Source: Bacillus kwashiorkori (GTDB lineage: Bacteria; Bacillota; Bacilli; Bacillales; Caldibacillaceae). From it: a DNA stretch of 64,000 nt. Below, piece after piece: positions 43,661 to 53,926 of this stretch. Under the pieces are notes generated by a model. That model worked only from the letters and a program-made list of their open reading frames with translations. It did no database searches and was not told the origin of the DNA. How positions within the stretch are numbered: position 1 is the first letter of the stretch; every line of letters begins with the position of its first letter. Made by a program: the position numbers and the translations under genes. Where the stretch lies: assembly GCF_001375515.1 (NCBI RefSeq), contig NZ_CTDX01000015.1:372001-436000 (forward strand). The letters run 5' to 3'.

Positions 43661-44410
43661 ATGAAAGTTGTTGCACCAAAACCATTTACATTTAAAGGCG
43701 GGAAAAGAGCTGTCTTATTATTGCATGGATTTACAGGGACAAGTGCAGATGTACGCATGTTAGGGCGCTTTTTAGAAAAACACGGTTATACATCTCATGC
43801 TCCGCTTTATCGAGGGCATGGGGTACCACCAGAGGAATTACTAAAGTATAACCCAGATGATTGGTGGGAAGATGTATTAGAAGGCTATCAATTGTTAAAA
43901 GATATGGGGCACGAGGAAATTGCAGTCGCTGGTTTATCTTTAGGTGCCATTTTTACATTAAAGCTAGCTTATAATGAGCATGTTAAGGGAATTGTTCCAA
44001 TGTGTGCACCAATGTTCTTTAGAAGTGAGGATGCATTGTATAAAGGCGTTCTCTACTTTGCACGGGAATATAAGAAAAAGGAAGGAAAAGATCAAGAACA
44101 AATAGATAAAGAAATGCTCTTATTTGACTCTACGCAATTACAAGATCGTTTAAAAGAAAATCAAGCATTAGTAACGGAAGTGAAAGATAGTATTGATATG
44201 ATTTATGCCCCAATATTTGTCGTCCAAGCCCGAAAAGATGTGATGGTCAATCCTGAAAGTGCTAATATTATTTATAATGAAGTGGAATCAGACGAAAAGT
44301 CAATTAAATTTTATGAGGAATCAGGACATGTTGTCACAGTTGATAAGGAGCGGGACCAACTGCATGAAGATGTCTTACAGTTTTTAAATAGTTTAGATTG
44401 GAAAGAATAA
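43661..44410 (+). CDS. est: Carboxylesterase (Est30/YvaK type)
   Basis: 249 residues, alpha/beta hydrolase. Oxyanion loop LLHGFTGT, nucleophile Ser93 in GLSLG, Asp in [10 protein letters not shown] and His in [10 protein letters not shown] form the triad. Thermophilic Est30 homologues hydrolyse short- to medium-chain carboxyl esters. AGAGAGGAAG precedes the start. Conserved neighbour of rnr. Confidence 0.92.
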   Translation: MKVVAPKPFTFKGGKRAVLLLHGFTGTSADVRMLGRFLEKHGYTSHAPLYRGHGVPPEELLKYNPDDWWEDVLEGYQLLKDMGHEEIAVAGLSLGAIFTLKLAYNEHVKGIVPMCAPMFFRSEDALYKGVLYFAREYKKKEGKDQEQIDKEMLLFDSTQLQDRLKENQALVTEVKDSIDMIYAPIFVVQARKDVMVNPESANIIYNEVESDEKSIKFYEESGHVVTVDKERDQLHEDVLQFLNSLDWKE

Positions 44411-44451
44411 GCTTACATACCGTGTCATTGAAAACGAAGGGAGGTTTCACA

Positions 44452-46785
44452 ATGGAACAACAAAAATTAGTAGAAAAACTATTAACCTTTATGAAAGAAG
44501 AGGCTTACAAGCCGCTAACTGTCAGTGAATTAGAGGAAGCGTTAGCTATTGGGGATTCGAGTGAGTTTAAAGATTTTGTGAAAGCATTAGTATATATGGA
44601 GGATAAGGGCTTAGTTGTCCGAACTCGTAGTAACCGCTATGGCCTTCCTGAAAAAATGAACTTAATTAGGGGCCGTTTGTCTGGGCATGCGAAAGGTTTT
44701 GCTTTTTTAATACCAGAAGAGACGGGGATGGACGATATATTTATCCCACCAGGTGAACTCAATAATGCTGTGCATGGTGATACGGTGTTAGTTCGAGTCG
44801 CAAATGAATCATCTGGCAGCCGAAGAGAAGGAACGGTTATCCGAATATTAGAAAGGGGAACGTCACAAGTTGTCGGAACTTATGTGGAGAGCAAAAATTT
44901 TGGTTTTGTCATCCCTGATGAGAAAAAATTTAATGGGGATATATTTATTCCGAAAAGTGCTTCGCTGGGTGCAGTAGAGGGCCATAAAGTAGTTGTGAAA
45001 ATTACAACATACCCAGAAGGACGGATGAGTGCAGAAGGGGAAGTTATTCAAATACTTGGTCATAAAAATGATCCTGGTGTCGATATTTTATCGATCATTC
45101 ATAAACATGGCCTGCCGCTTGATTTTCCTGAAGAGGTGATCGAGCATGCACATTCTATCGAGGAAATTATTCGTGACGAGGAACTCGAAAATCGACGGGA
45201 TTTGAGAAATGAGATAATTGTGACTATTGATGGTGCCGATGCGAAAGACTTGGATGATGCAGTCACAGTGAAAAAGTTAGATAATGGTCTTTATAAGCTT
45301 GGTGTCCATATTGCGGATGTTAGTCATTATGTGACAGAAGGCAGTCCAATTGACAAAGAGGCGTTTGAAAGAGGGACAAGTGTTTATTTAGTTGATCGGG
45401 TAATACCAATGATTCCCCACCGCTTATCTAACGGGATTTGTTCATTGAATCCGAAAGTGGATCGACTTACTTTATCTTGTGAAATGGAAATTAACGATAA
45501 AGGTGAAGTTGTTAGCCATGAAATATTCCAAAGTGTCATTAAGACAACGGAACGAATGACTTATGCCGATGTAAATAAAATATTAGTGGATAAAGATGAA
45601 GAAATTCGCAATAAATATGACGCTTTAGTGCCGATGTTTGAGTCGATGGAAGAGTTAGCAGCCATTTTACGAAAAAAACGGATGGAGCGGGGTGCGATTG
45701 ATTTTGACTTTAAAGAGGCAAAGGTGCTTGTCAATGAGGATGGTCATCCAACTGATGTCGTAATTCGTGAACGATCGGTCGCTGAAAGATTAATTGAAGA
45801 GTTTATGCTCGTAGCTAATGAAACGGTTGCAGAACATTTCCATTGGTTAGATGTACCGTTTATATACCGAATTCACGAAGATCCGAAAGAAGATAAACTA
45901 CAGAGGTTTTTTGAATTTATTACGAATTTTGGTCTTGTTGTCCGTGGAAAAACGAACACGGTTCATCCGCGTGCATTACAAGAAATTTTGGACGAAATAG
46001 AAGGAAAGCCAGAAGAAATGGTAATTTCCACCGTGATGTTACGATCCATGCAACAGGCTAAATATTATCCAGAAAGTTTAGGGCATTTTGGCTTGTCCAC
46101 AGAATTTTATACACATTTTACATCACCAATTCGTCGCTACCCAGATTTAATCGTTCATCGGTTAATTCGTACGTATTTAGTAGAAGGAAAATTAGATGAA
46201 GGAACGCAAGCGAAATGGCTCGCATTATTACCAGATATTGCTGAACATACTTCTAAGATGGAAAGAAGAGCCGTTGATGCGGAGCGTGAAACAGATGAAC
46301 TGAAAAAAGCCGAGTTTATGGAAGATAAAATTGGTGAAGAGTTTGATGGTATTGTAAGTTCTGTTACAAACTTCGGCATCTTTGTTGAACTTCCAAATAC
46401 AATCGAAGGCCTTGTACATGTTAGTTATATGACTGATGACTATTATCATTATGATGAGCGTCAGTTTGCGATGATTGGTGAACGGACTGGCAATGTTTTT
46501 CGGATTGGCGATGAAATAACTGTTCGAGTATTAAAAGTAGATAAAGACGAACAATCGATTGACTTTGAAATTGTCGGTATGAAAGGGAGAAGACAGCGGG
46601 AAGAGAAGCGAAAGCCGACAGTCGTCCATGTAAATCCTCAAAAAAATAAACAGAAACAAAAAGAACCTTCCGGGGATAGTGCAGGCGACAAAGATGGCTG
46701 GACGACAAGAAAGCCGCGGAAGAAAAAGCAACATTATGATAATAGCTCGAAAGCAAAAAGAAGTGGGAAAAAGGGGAAACGGTAA
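44452..46785 (+). CDS. rnr: Ribonuclease R
   Basis: 777 residues from ATG 44452 (GGGAGG upstream). Order: N-terminal helix-turn-helix, cold-shock domains, RNB catalytic domain with [12 protein letters not shown] and [10 protein letters not shown]1 domain ([20 protein letters not shown]) and a Lys-rich tail. A 3'-5' exoribonuclease that degrades structured RNA and helps trans-translation with SmpB and tmRNA, encoded just downstream. Confidence 0.97.
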   Translation: MEQQKLVEKLLTFMKEEAYKPLTVSELEEALAIGDSSEFKDFVKALVYMEDKGLVVRTRSNRYGLPEKMNLIRGRLSGHAKGFAFLIPEETGMDDIFIPPGELNNAVHGDTVLVRVANESSGSRREGTVIRILERGTSQVVGTYVESKNFGFVIPDEKKFNGDIFIPKSASLGAVEGHKVVVKITTYPEGRMSAEGEVIQILGHKNDPGVDILSIIHKHGLPLDFPEEVIEHAHSIEEIIRDEELENRRDLRNEIIVTIDGADAKDLDDAVTVKKLDNGLYKLGVHIADVSHYVTEGSPIDKEAFERGTSVYLVDRVIPMIPHRLSNGICSLNPKVDRLTLSCEMEINDKGEVVSHEIFQSVIKTTERMTYADVNKILVDKDEEIRNKYDALVPMFESMEELAAILRKKRMERGAIDFDFKEAKVLVNEDGHPTDVVIRERSVAERLIEEFMLVANETVAEHFHWLDVPFIYRIHEDPKEDKLQRFFEFITNFGLVVRGKTNTVHPRALQEILDEIEGKPEEMVISTVMLRSMQQAKYYPESLGHFGLSTEFYTHFTSPIRRYPDLIVHRLIRTYLVEGKLDEGTQAKWLALLPDIAEHTSKMERRAVDAERETDELKKAEFMEDKIGEEFDGIVSSVTNFGIFVELPNTIEGLVHVSYMTDDYYHYDERQFAMIGERTGNVFRIGDEITVRVLKVDKDEQSIDFEIVGMKGRRQREEKRKPTVVHVNPQKNKQKQKEPSGDSAGDKDGWTTRKPRKKKQHYDNSSKAKRSGKKGKR

Positions 46786-46853
46786 GTGCATTAGCAGTGA
46801 GGTTTTTATAGTGGTTCTTTTTTAAAGGATTGCTGTACAAATTTGTGGAGATT

Positions 46854-46904
46854 GGGAAGGGCAACTATAGGTTTATGAAAATAGCTGCCCTTCCCTATTT
46901 TTAA
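46854..46904 (+). terminator. Terminator after rnr
   Basis: GGGAAGGGCA (46854-46863) pairs with TGCCCTTCCC (46886-46895), then a T-rich tail. The rest of 46786-47109 shows no gene. Confidence 0.88.
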
Positions 46905-47109
46905 AAGTGGTGTTTTTGCTTGTATTAGCGGATATGATCCTTAAAAAATCTTCTCGTGGATGTTTATTCGTTGGAATAAACATCTGTTCCTTAAATCAAG
47001 AGTGCTATTGTCTCGTAATTTTGTGAAAAAAAGATCCCTCTCCTATGCCCAGTATTGTTTAACTACCTATTTTTTGCTACAATGTAAGTTACACTAGGGG
47101 GAATTGATG

Positions 47110-47577
47110 ATGCCTAAAGGTTATGGAAAAGTGCTGGCACAAAATAAAAAAGCATATCATGATTATTTCATTGAGGAAACTTTCGAGGCTGGGATTGTAT
47201 TGCATGGAACAGAAATAAAGTCCATTCGCCGCGGACGCGCTAATTTAAAAGATGCGTATGCAAGAATTGATAAAGGTGAAGTATTTTTGCATAATATGCA
47301 TATCAGTCCGTATGAGCAGGGAAATCGGTATAACCATGATCCGCTTAGAACAAGAAAGTTACTTTTAAATCGGAAAGAAATCAACAAATTGATTGGTGAA
47401 ACAAAAGAAGCGGGATATTCCTTAATACCGACGAAATTATATTTAAAAAATGGCTATGCGAAACTGGAACTTGCTCTAGCGAAGGGTAAGAAAAAATACG
47501 ATAAGCGCGAAGATTTAAAGCAAAAAGAAGCAAAACGGGATATTGAAAGGGCTTTTCGTGAAAGGCAAAAAATGTAA
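47110..47577 (+). CDS. smpB: tmRNA-binding protein SmpB
   Basis: 155 residues from ATG 47110 (MPKGYGK), matching the usual N-terminus; a further ATG lies three bases upstream. Conserved [20 protein letters not shown] and [18 protein letters not shown] are followed by the basic tail [21 protein letters not shown]. It delivers tmRNA to stalled ribosomes. ssrA follows 131 bp downstream. Confidence 0.98.
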   Translation: MPKGYGKVLAQNKKAYHDYFIEETFEAGIVLHGTEIKSIRRGRANLKDAYARIDKGEVFLHNMHISPYEQGNRYNHDPLRTRKLLLNRKEINKLIGETKEAGYSLIPTKLYLKNGYAKLELALAKGKKKYDKREDLKQKEAKRDIERAFRERQKM

Positions 47578-47596
47578 GCTATGCCAAAACATTCAT

Positions 47597-47624
47597 TTGA
47601 TTAATCATGGATATTTGTTATAAT
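47597..47624 (+). promoter_or_regulatory. Probable ssrA promoter
   Basis: TTGATT (47597-47602), 16 bp, TATAAT (47619-47624). A short CGCTAA/TTAGCG hairpin follows in the 5' precursor part. Confidence 0.6.
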
Positions 47625-47708
47625 AAAGATGTCGCTAAAGTTAGCGAAACAATTAAATATGATTAACAGCTATACTCAAATAGCTATCCTTAACTCCTAT
47701 ATCATCTT

Positions 47709-48069
47709 GGGGACGTTACGGATTCGACAGGGATAGTTCGAGCTTAGGCTGCGAGTCGAGTCGGCGAGCTCGTAAATAACGCCACGCCAATAATAACTGG
47801 CAAAACTAACAACAACTTAGCTTTCGCTGCTTAATAGCGCGTAGCTGCTCCTTCCTCCATCGCCCATGTGGTAGGGTCAGGGGCTCATTTAAGTGGGATA
47901 CGCCGGTTGTCCACCGTCTGAGGACGAAGGAAGAGAATAACCAGACTAGCCTTTACAAAGCCCGTCGATAGGCCGAGTAGAGTGCGAAATACGAATATAT
48001 CGACTACGCTCGTAGACGCTTAAGTGCCGATGTTTCTGGACGTGGGTTCGACTCCCACCGTCTCCACCA
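47709..48069 (+). ncRNA. ssrA: Transfer-messenger RNA
   Basis: Begins GGGGACGTTACGGATTCGAC and ends with the T-arm GGGTTCGACTCCC and encoded CCA. The tRNA-like acceptor pairs with one G-U. The tag reading frame starts at 47799 (GGC AAA ACT AAC...) and ends at TAA 47832-47834, giving AGKTNNNLAFAA with the loaded Ala. The AFAA end fits ClpXP recognition. Confidence 0.98.
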
Positions 48070-48163
48070 TACATAATTTGGTGGAATACTCGTTGATTTG
48101 TAATTTAAAGCATAAGTTTGCCATTTTGGCAAGGTTATGCCCGCTTTGAAGAATTGTGGCAGG

Positions 48164-48203
48164 AACCATAAAATTTCCGTTTCGAGACTTTATGGTTTGT
48201 TTT
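48164..48203 (+). terminator. Terminator downstream of ssrA
   Basis: AACCATAAA (48164-48172) pairs with TTTATGGTT (48189-48197), followed by TGTTTTTC. Confidence 0.8.
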
Positions 48204-48338
48204 TCTAGACCTTCTGGATTTTCTAATGTAAAGGAACCTATTAAACTGTACGAAAATCTTGCAGTATTTGACCATTATGATCAAGTGTCATATACTGTGT
48301 ATATATTTTAAATGATTAAAGAGGGTGAAAGTAGGGCC

Positions 48339-48350
48339 ATGATTAACTAA
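48339..48350 (+). CDS. Three-codon leader peptide (Met-Ile-Asn)
   Basis: ATG ATT AAC TAA, 10 bases after GAGGGTGA. Its stop codon lies in the arm that controls the attenuator. Similar three-residue leader ORFs are known before ABC-F resistance genes in Firmicutes. The peptide itself is probably irrelevant; ribosome position is what counts. Confidence 0.65.
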   Translation: MIN

Positions 48351-48496
48351 TCCTATTTTAAATGATCACAGATGAATTCACATTTTTAAAATCCTTCTAT
48401 TTGAAGGCTTCTTTGATATGGTGAATTCTAGAGTGTTCGGAATAGGATTAGTCTTTATAAGCACCTGTTAGCACCCTTGATATACGGGATAAATGT

Positions 48497-48539
48497 GCCT
48501 CCTATTCTGAACCATTTTCAGTCAATAGGGGGCTTTTTT
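48497..48539 (+). terminator. Regulated terminator in the ABC-F leader
   Basis: GCCTCCTATT (48497-48506) pairs with AATAGGGGGC (48524-48533), extended by CTGA/TCAG, with six T residues after it. It stands 57 bp before the ABC-F start and is the off-state of the attenuator. Confidence 0.92.
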
Positions 48540-48595
48540 GTGTGGAAAGAAAGAGTTCAACAGAGCCTCCAACTTAAAGAAAAGGAGTTGGTTAA

Positions 48596-50182
48596 ATGCT
48601 TTTAGTATTTTTACAAGACATTCGTGTAGAAGTAGAAGATCGAACATTATTTGAAATAAAGAATTTAAGTATTCATCAAGGAGATAGAATTGGCCTCGTT
48701 GGACGTAACGGTTCCGGAAAAACTTCACTGCTTGAAGTGATTGCTGGAGAGAGGGAGACATCTGCTGGGATAGTCACTTTATATGGTTCAGTCACCTTAA
48801 TCCCACAACTGAAACCGAAAATGGATAAAAAGAGTGGTGGGGAAATTTCCCAAATGGTTATTAACCAAATGCTATCACGGAAACAAGACGTTTTACTGGC
48901 GGACGAACCTACTACCCATTTGGATGCGGAACATTTGATGAGATTAGAACAACAATTACAAAATCGCCAAGAAGCAATGGTAATTGTCTCTCATGATCGT
49001 GTCTTTTTAGATGCAATTTGTAATAAAATATGGGAAATTGAGGATGGAACGGTTCGGGTTTATTCAGGGAATTATTCTGATTATGTTTATCAGAAGCAAG
49101 AAAAACTTAAACATCATAACAAAGAGTATGAAAAATTTGTACAAAAGAAAAAACAACTAGAAGCAGCAATGCGTGAGAAAGAACAGAAGGCTCAACGTGC
49201 GACTAAAAAGCCAAAAAAACTTTCTGCATCTGAAGCTAGAATTAAAGGAGGCAAACCGTATTTTGCAAAGAAACAAAAGAAATTAAATCAAGGTGCTAAA
49301 GCGATTCAAACAAGAATCGAAAAGCTAGAGAAGGTAGAAAAAATAAAGGAAGCTCCACCTATAAAAATGGAAGTAATCCATCAAGATTCACTTAAAAAAC
49401 GTATAATTATTCGGGGAGAAAAAGTAAGGGGGGAAGCGGGGAAGTGTTTACTATGGAAAGAGTTTGATTTTTCCATAATTGGTGGAGATAAAATTGGAAT
49501 CATTGGCGCTAATGGAAGTGGCAAAACAACTTTTCTTCGCAAAATCTTGGATCAATCAGAAGGAATTTCTATTTCTCCAGCAGTTTCGTTTGGATATTTT
49601 AGTCAAATGCTTGAGATATTAAATCACAATGCGTCCATAATTGAAAACGTCCAAAATACATCTTGTCAAGACCAGACGTTGATTCGAACAGTATTAGCTC
49701 GTCTTGGATTTTTTCGAGATGATATTTTTAAATCAGTAAATGTTCTAAGTGGTGGAGAGCGAGTTAAAGTAGCTTTTGGAAAACTATTTGTTAGTGATGC
49801 GAATGTATTGATTTTGGATGAGCCTACTAACTTTCTTGATGTTGAAGCTGTCGAAGCGCTAGAATCTCTACTCAATGAATATTCTGGTACTGTTTTATTA
49901 GTCACACATGACCGGCGACTATTGGAAAATGTTGCAACAAGGATTTTTTCCATAAAGGATAAGCGTATTGATTCGTATGATGGAACATTTCGAGAATATA
50001 TTATAGAGGAACCAAAGGAAGATCATAACCCATTAGAAGATGAGTTGTTGAAGGTAGATACAAAAATATCAGAAGTTTTAAGCAGACTAAGTATTCAACC
50101 ATCGCAAGAACTGGAACAAGAATTCCAAACACTATTACGACAGAAAAAAGGTTTGATGCGACGATTGGATGCTAGTTTATAA
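48596..50182 (+). CDS. ABC-F ribosomal protection protein (VmlR/Vga/Msr-like)
   Basis: 528 residues with two ABC ATPase domains, no membrane helices. Walker A motifs are GRNGSGKTSLLE and GANGSGKTTFLR; signatures are KSGGE and LSGGERVKVAFG; Walker B ends are LADEPTTHLD and LDEPTNFLD. The linker (about 180-250) is long, Lys-rich and coiled, as in ABC-F factors that reach into the ribosomal E site and displace antibiotics. Drug spectrum (lincosamides, pleuromutilins, streptogramin A or macrolides) cannot be told from sequence. Strong AAAGGAG site. The attenuator leader supports an antibiotic-induced role. Confidence 0.88.
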   Translation: MLLVFLQDIRVEVEDRTLFEIKNLSIHQGDRIGLVGRNGSGKTSLLEVIAGERETSAGIVTLYGSVTLIPQLKPKMDKKSGGEISQMVINQMLSRKQDVLLADEPTTHLDAEHLMRLEQQLQNRQEAMVIVSHDRVFLDAICNKIWEIEDGTVRVYSGNYSDYVYQKQEKLKHHNKEYEKFVQKKKQLEAAMREKEQKAQRATKKPKKLSASEARIKGGKPYFAKKQKKLNQGAKAIQTRIEKLEKVEKIKEAPPIKMEVIHQDSLKKRIIIRGEKVRGEAGKCLLWKEFDFSIIGGDKIGIIGANGSGKTTFLRKILDQSEGISISPAVSFGYFSQMLEILNHNASIIENVQNTSCQDQTLIRTVLARLGFFRDDIFKSVNVLSGGERVKVAFGKLFVSDANVLILDEPTNFLDVEAVEALESLLNEYSGTVLLVTHDRRLLENVATRIFSIKDKRIDSYDGTFREYIIEEPKEDHNPLEDELLKVDTKISEVLSRLSIQPSQELEQEFQTLLRQKKGLMRRLDASL

Positions 50183-50245
50183 CCAATTAAAATTATCATT
50201 TATCACTTTATATACAGTTATTTTTAGTAGATTATGTGTCAAAAA

Positions 50246-50292
50246 AGACTTGCATGTTTTCGGTTTCGAAAATTTTGTAAGTCTATTTTTTT
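50246..50292 (+). terminator. Terminator after ABC-F gene
   Basis: AGACTT (50246-50251) pairs with AAGTCT (50279-50284) with an inner TTTTCG/CGAAAA stem, then eight T residues. The rest of 50183-50558 contains the next promoter and a 12-bp palindrome GTACTATAGTAC (50448-50459). Confidence 0.8.
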
Positions 50293-50489
50293 TGTCCGTA
50301 CCGAAGCAGGTGCTTTGGTAAAAGCATGGTAAGACTTAAAAAATATTAAACAATGATTTGGATTTTGAGTTGAGTGGGCAAATGTAAATACAACATCCAA
50401 TTGTAGCTTTTTTAAACGTTGAATATAAAAATGTCCATTACACTAGGGTACTATAGTACTATTTTTCTTAAAATCTATAGTAGAAACAC

Positions 50490-50518
50490 TTGACATTAAC
50501 ACCTAATTAATTGATAAT
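50490..50518 (+). promoter_or_regulatory. Promoter of the ABC-2 export operon
   Basis: TTGACA (50490-50495), 17 bp, GATAAT (50513-50518), about 35 bp before the first gene. Confidence 0.75.
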
Positions 50519-50558
50519 TAAAAAAATAATGTATTCCTAAAAGTGTGGAGGTGTTCAC

Positions 50559-51431
50559 TTGGCGATTTTATCAGTACAAAATCTTTCTAAAAGCTATAAA
50601 AATCAATTAGTCTTAAATAATGTTAATCTAACTATTGATAAGCCTGGAATTTGGGCTTTAGTTGGACCAAATGGTGTCGGTAAGACAACCTTCTTAAATG
50701 TTATGACAAATATATTGAAAGCGGATTCTGGGACAGTGAAGTTGGTAGGAAAATCTAATAAAGATCCTTCCGTTTTTAAAGAAGTAGCATTTTTGCAAGA
50801 TAATAGCATTTTATTTGATTACTTAACAGGCTATGACCATTTAAAGTATATATGTGACGTTCAAAAAATGCCGAAACAGCGAATTAATGAAGTTGCTGAG
50901 TATGTCGGAATGGAAAAATATTTGCATAAAATAGTCGGCAATTATTCATTAGGAATGAAGCAACATTTACTCTTAGCAATGGCTATCATCAATAAGCCGA
51001 AGTTATTATTTCTTGATGAACCGTTAAATGGTTTGGACCCATCGAGTGCAATACTAATGAGGAAAATACTTCTAGAACTTGCTGAAAAAGGTACATCCAT
51101 CATATTATCCTCTCACAATTTATCTGAAATTGATCGAGTTACAAAACAAATTATATTTTTAAAAGATGGTAATTTAACTGAAGTCGACTTGAGTACGAAA
51201 GAAATTACTTTTTATTACTTTCAATTGTCAAATATGGAAGCAGCATACAAGCTATTATTAGAAAAAAATTTTCATGTGGAAAAAACATCAGCATGCCTCA
51301 AATTGGAGTTACAACCCTCGCAACTAGATTCTGTCATAAATTTATTCAAAGAAGAACAGCTACAAATTTTAGATATGCACAAAGAGATAACAGGTTCCGA
51401 AATACTTTACGAACAAATATTTTCGGTATGA
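50559..51431 (+). CDS. ABC transporter ATP-binding protein
   Basis: 290 residues; TTG start after GGAGGTG. Walker A GPNGVGKTTFLN, signature NYSLGMKQ (variant of LSGGQ, common in export systems of the CcmA/NatA type), Walker B LLFLDEPLNGLD. The C-terminal about 80 residues form the extra domain seen in bacitracin/lantibiotic-type exporters. First gene of a three-gene operon with two ABC-2 permeases. Substrate unknown. Confidence 0.9.
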   Translation: MAILSVQNLSKSYKNQLVLNNVNLTIDKPGIWALVGPNGVGKTTFLNVMTNILKADSGTVKLVGKSNKDPSVFKEVAFLQDNSILFDYLTGYDHLKYICDVQKMPKQRINEVAEYVGMEKYLHKIVGNYSLGMKQHLLLAMAIINKPKLLFLDEPLNGLDPSSAILMRKILLELAEKGTSIILSSHNLSEIDRVTKQIIFLKDGNLTEVDLSTKEITFYYFQLSNMEAAYKLLLEKNFHVEKTSACLKLELQPSQLDSVINLFKEEQLQILDMHKEITGSEILYEQIFSV

Positions 51432-51441
51432 GGTAGTTTGT

Positions 51442-52545
51442 ATGGGAAAATTACTCTTATTTGAAGGTAAAAAGTTATTTCGGTCAAAAGTATTTTTAGG
51501 TTTTCTCATAATATCATTATTATTTATTGGTACTTTGTTCATTTACCATTGGACACAGCAAGATGTAATTAAAGCGAAAAAAGTAGATCATTTTTCTTAT
51601 TTAGCTTCAAGTGTTAGTCAACAAAATATGTTTGATCGAGAGAGGCTAAAATTAGTCCACTCAGATCCACCGGTTGAAGCAAGGTTGGAAATTGGTACTT
51701 TGCTATATCAACAATTAGACGCACTAATTTTGTCAATTGAACAAAATCATTGGCGTGAAGAGTTACAAAATGAAATAAACGTATATACAACTGCGATTGA
51801 TTACTTGAATCATGAAGGTCGTATTGAATTATCCGCGTATGAAATGAACAAAGTTATAAGTCTCAATGAAGAATTATTGAAACGGGATTTACCTAAGGAA
51901 GATCTACAGCTATCGGTACAACCTGCTTTGTTTTTGAAAAAAGTTGTATCTATTTTATTTCATCCAATCGGTTTTATGATTTTATTATTTGCGGTTGGAA
52001 TGTTGATCACAAGAGAATTTGAAGAGAAAAATATACAAATGGTTTTTACATTACCAATCTCCAATATTAAGTATATTAGTGCAAAATTATTTAGTATCGT
52101 TTTGGCAAGTCTCATTTGGGCTATTGTTGTTTTCATCGTTTCTTTTTTATTGCCATATCTGTTGTGGGAAGAAAAAAGTAAAATTTTCCAGTACCCGCTT
52201 TATACTATAGATGATGAGTTTTTAAATATTGGTGAATATGTACAGTTAGCAATAATTTACACTTGTAGTTTTATCGTATTTTCCATAGCAATGTTAAATT
52301 TTGTTGGGTTTACTTTAAGGAACACCATTATATCATTTTTAGTTATTCTCCTCATTTTTGCAGGAGGGTACATATTAATCGATTATGGTATTTCCGTTAT
52401 TTGGAATCCATTATCCTATCAAAATATTAACCAAGTTATATTAGAGAACCCTACTTATTTCCCGCAAGGAAATGTTATTTTATGGGGATTTGCGTTAGTA
52501 TTTGTTTTTTTAACCTTTATCCTCAACCGAGAGAGGAGGGTTTGA
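51442..52545 (+). CDS. ABC-2 type permease
   Basis: 367 residues. One N-terminal helix (FLGFLIISLLFIGTLFIYHW), a 130-residue extracytoplasmic region, then five helices in the C-terminal half, the ABC-2 layout. It lies 10 bp after the ATPase gene and one base before the next permease. Probably one half of a heterodimeric exporter. Confidence 0.85.
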   Translation: MGKLLLFEGKKLFRSKVFLGFLIISLLFIGTLFIYHWTQQDVIKAKKVDHFSYLASSVSQQNMFDRERLKLVHSDPPVEARLEIGTLLYQQLDALILSIEQNHWREELQNEINVYTTAIDYLNHEGRIELSAYEMNKVISLNEELLKRDLPKEDLQLSVQPALFLKKVVSILFHPIGFMILLFAVGMLITREFEEKNIQMVFTLPISNIKYISAKLFSIVLASLIWAIVVFIVSFLLPYLLWEEKSKIFQYPLYTIDDEFLNIGEYVQLAIIYTCSFIVFSIAMLNFVGFTLRNTIISFLVILLIFAGGYILIDYGISVIWNPLSYQNINQVILENPTYFPQGNVILWGFALVFVFLTFILNRERRV

Positions 52546-52546
52546 G

Positions 52547-53839
52547 GTGAACTTATTTTTCTTTGAATTGGAGAAACTATTAAAAAGAAAAACGACCTAT
52601 ATTGCGATATTATTAGCAATGTTAGCATTAGTAGCTTTTTATTTTTTGAATTACAGTGCTGCTATAAAAATTCATCGTAGCAATGTAGCGAAACTTCATA
52701 AGACCGTTACAGAATTTCCAACTATTATTGATGACTTGGAAGAAAAGTGGAAAGTCGCTGAAAAGAATAGTGACCAAGAGCAATTGGATACATTACAATT
52801 CCAAATAGAAGCAACGAAAGAAGTGTTAAAGAAAAACAAAGTGATGCTAGAAGGATTTAGCAGTGAGGATTGGAGTAAAGTTTATCCAATCCAAGTAGAG
52901 AATTTGCAATTAATATTTCAAAATATTGACTCGACAATGAATTCTCCATATTGGATCCAAGAACAAGGCGGATCTTGGTTTACCGTTCGGGCAACTCTTG
53001 AGGAAAGAAAGTTACTGAATGAAATTAATGCTGAATCATTTATCCAAGCTGATATACAAAGACCTTTTATTAGAACGATTTATGAAAAATTTAGCGGAAG
53101 TGCTGTTAATGAATGGAAAGATATGACGGTTAGATATGGAGTGACAGGATTCCAATTTTTATATCAAATTTTTCAATCATTGTTCATTCCAGTCATTATT
53201 TTATTTGGATGTTTTGTTTTTGGAAATAATATTGCACTAGAGGCAGGTAAAAAGCGAAGAGGTTTAAACTTTTATGCAGTACTGCCGATAAGTAAAGAAA
53301 AATTATTTTTTGCTAAATATTTTGCAGGGCTTCTCTTAACATTTAGTTTTGTTTTGTCCATGCTGCTTTTACCGATAGTAATTAGTCTTTTTACGAAGGG
53401 AGTCGGCGATTTGGATTACCCTATCCTTGTTTATGATGGTAATCCGGCTTTAGAAACGGCTACAACATTAAATTCTTTGGCAGATAGTTTTCACTTTATA
53501 AATATGGGTACGTATTTATTGGAATCTGTAATTTTAACAGTTTTACTCATTTTTTTCCTCTATACATTTTATTATGTTGTTTCCTTGTTTTTTCCAAATC
53601 CGACTATTTCATTCATTATAGTTGGAGTAGTATGTATCCTTGGGATTGTAGTATTACCAAAAAGTTCCTTTAATCCGTTCATTTACTTGGATACACACCA
53701 AATTATCAATGGGGCGGTTGCGACATTGCATTTTAACCGTGATATTGCCATCCAAAGCGGGATTATTTCCCTAATTATTTTCACATTTTTAACTGCGACG
53801 ATAGGGTTTATGAAGTTTAGACGGGGAGTTGTATTCTAA
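52547..53839 (+). CDS. ABC-2 type permease, second subunit
   Basis: 430 residues; GTG start following GAGGAGGG in the end of the upstream gene. Same layout as its neighbour: one N-terminal helix, a long outside domain with coiled stretches (about 45-190), then five to six helices. The pair plus ATPase resembles peptide-antibiotic export or immunity systems, but no two-component regulator or peptide gene is nearby. Confidence 0.85.
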   Translation: MNLFFFELEKLLKRKTTYIAILLAMLALVAFYFLNYSAAIKIHRSNVAKLHKTVTEFPTIIDDLEEKWKVAEKNSDQEQLDTLQFQIEATKEVLKKNKVMLEGFSSEDWSKVYPIQVENLQLIFQNIDSTMNSPYWIQEQGGSWFTVRATLEERKLLNEINAESFIQADIQRPFIRTIYEKFSGSAVNEWKDMTVRYGVTGFQFLYQIFQSLFIPVIILFGCFVFGNNIALEAGKKRRGLNFYAVLPISKEKLFFAKYFAGLLLTFSFVLSMLLLPIVISLFTKGVGDLDYPILVYDGNPALETATTLNSLADSFHFINMGTYLLESVILTVLLIFFLYTFYYVVSLFFPNPTISFIIVGVVCILGIVVLPKSSFNPFIYLDTHQIINGAVATLHFNRDIAIQSGIISLIIFTFLTATIGFMKFRRGVVF

Positions 53840-53892
53840 CGGAGTTCTTCTTGCTTTACATGTTTGAGGATGAAGCGAAAATATTTAAGAAA

Positions 53893-53926
53893 AAATGCCA
53901 GTTTCCATTAAGGTGCTGGCATTTTT
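53893..53926 (+). terminator. Terminator after the ABC-2 operon
   Basis: AAATGCCAG (53893-53901) pairs with CTGGCATTT (53916-53924); T-rich flank. Confidence 0.75.

Larger units (their letters stand above)
48268..48595 (+). promoter_or_regulatory. ABC-F promoter and ribosome-mediated attenuator leader
   Basis: Promoter TTGACC-N17-TATACT (48268-48296). The leader carries a three-codon ORF at 48339-48350. The sequence overlapping its stop, CTAATCCTATT (48347-48357), is an exact complement of AATAGGATTAG (48441-48451). The stretch TTCGGAATAGGA (48436-48447) can instead pair, with one G-U, with TCCTATTCTGAA (48500-48511), the 5' arm of the terminator. Inner stems GAATTCAC/GTGAATTC and CCTTC/GAAGG support the first fold. 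A ribosome stalled on the small ORF would free the antiterminator and switch the gene on. Confidence 0.85.

Noticed and set aside
46421-46864. Long minus-strand frame over the rnr 3' end
   Set aside because: Complement of the RNase R Lys-rich tail, with no ribosome site.
48070-48163. Extra small RNA right after tmRNA
   Set aside because: A terminator follows at 48164, so this is most simply the tmRNA 3' precursor trailer.
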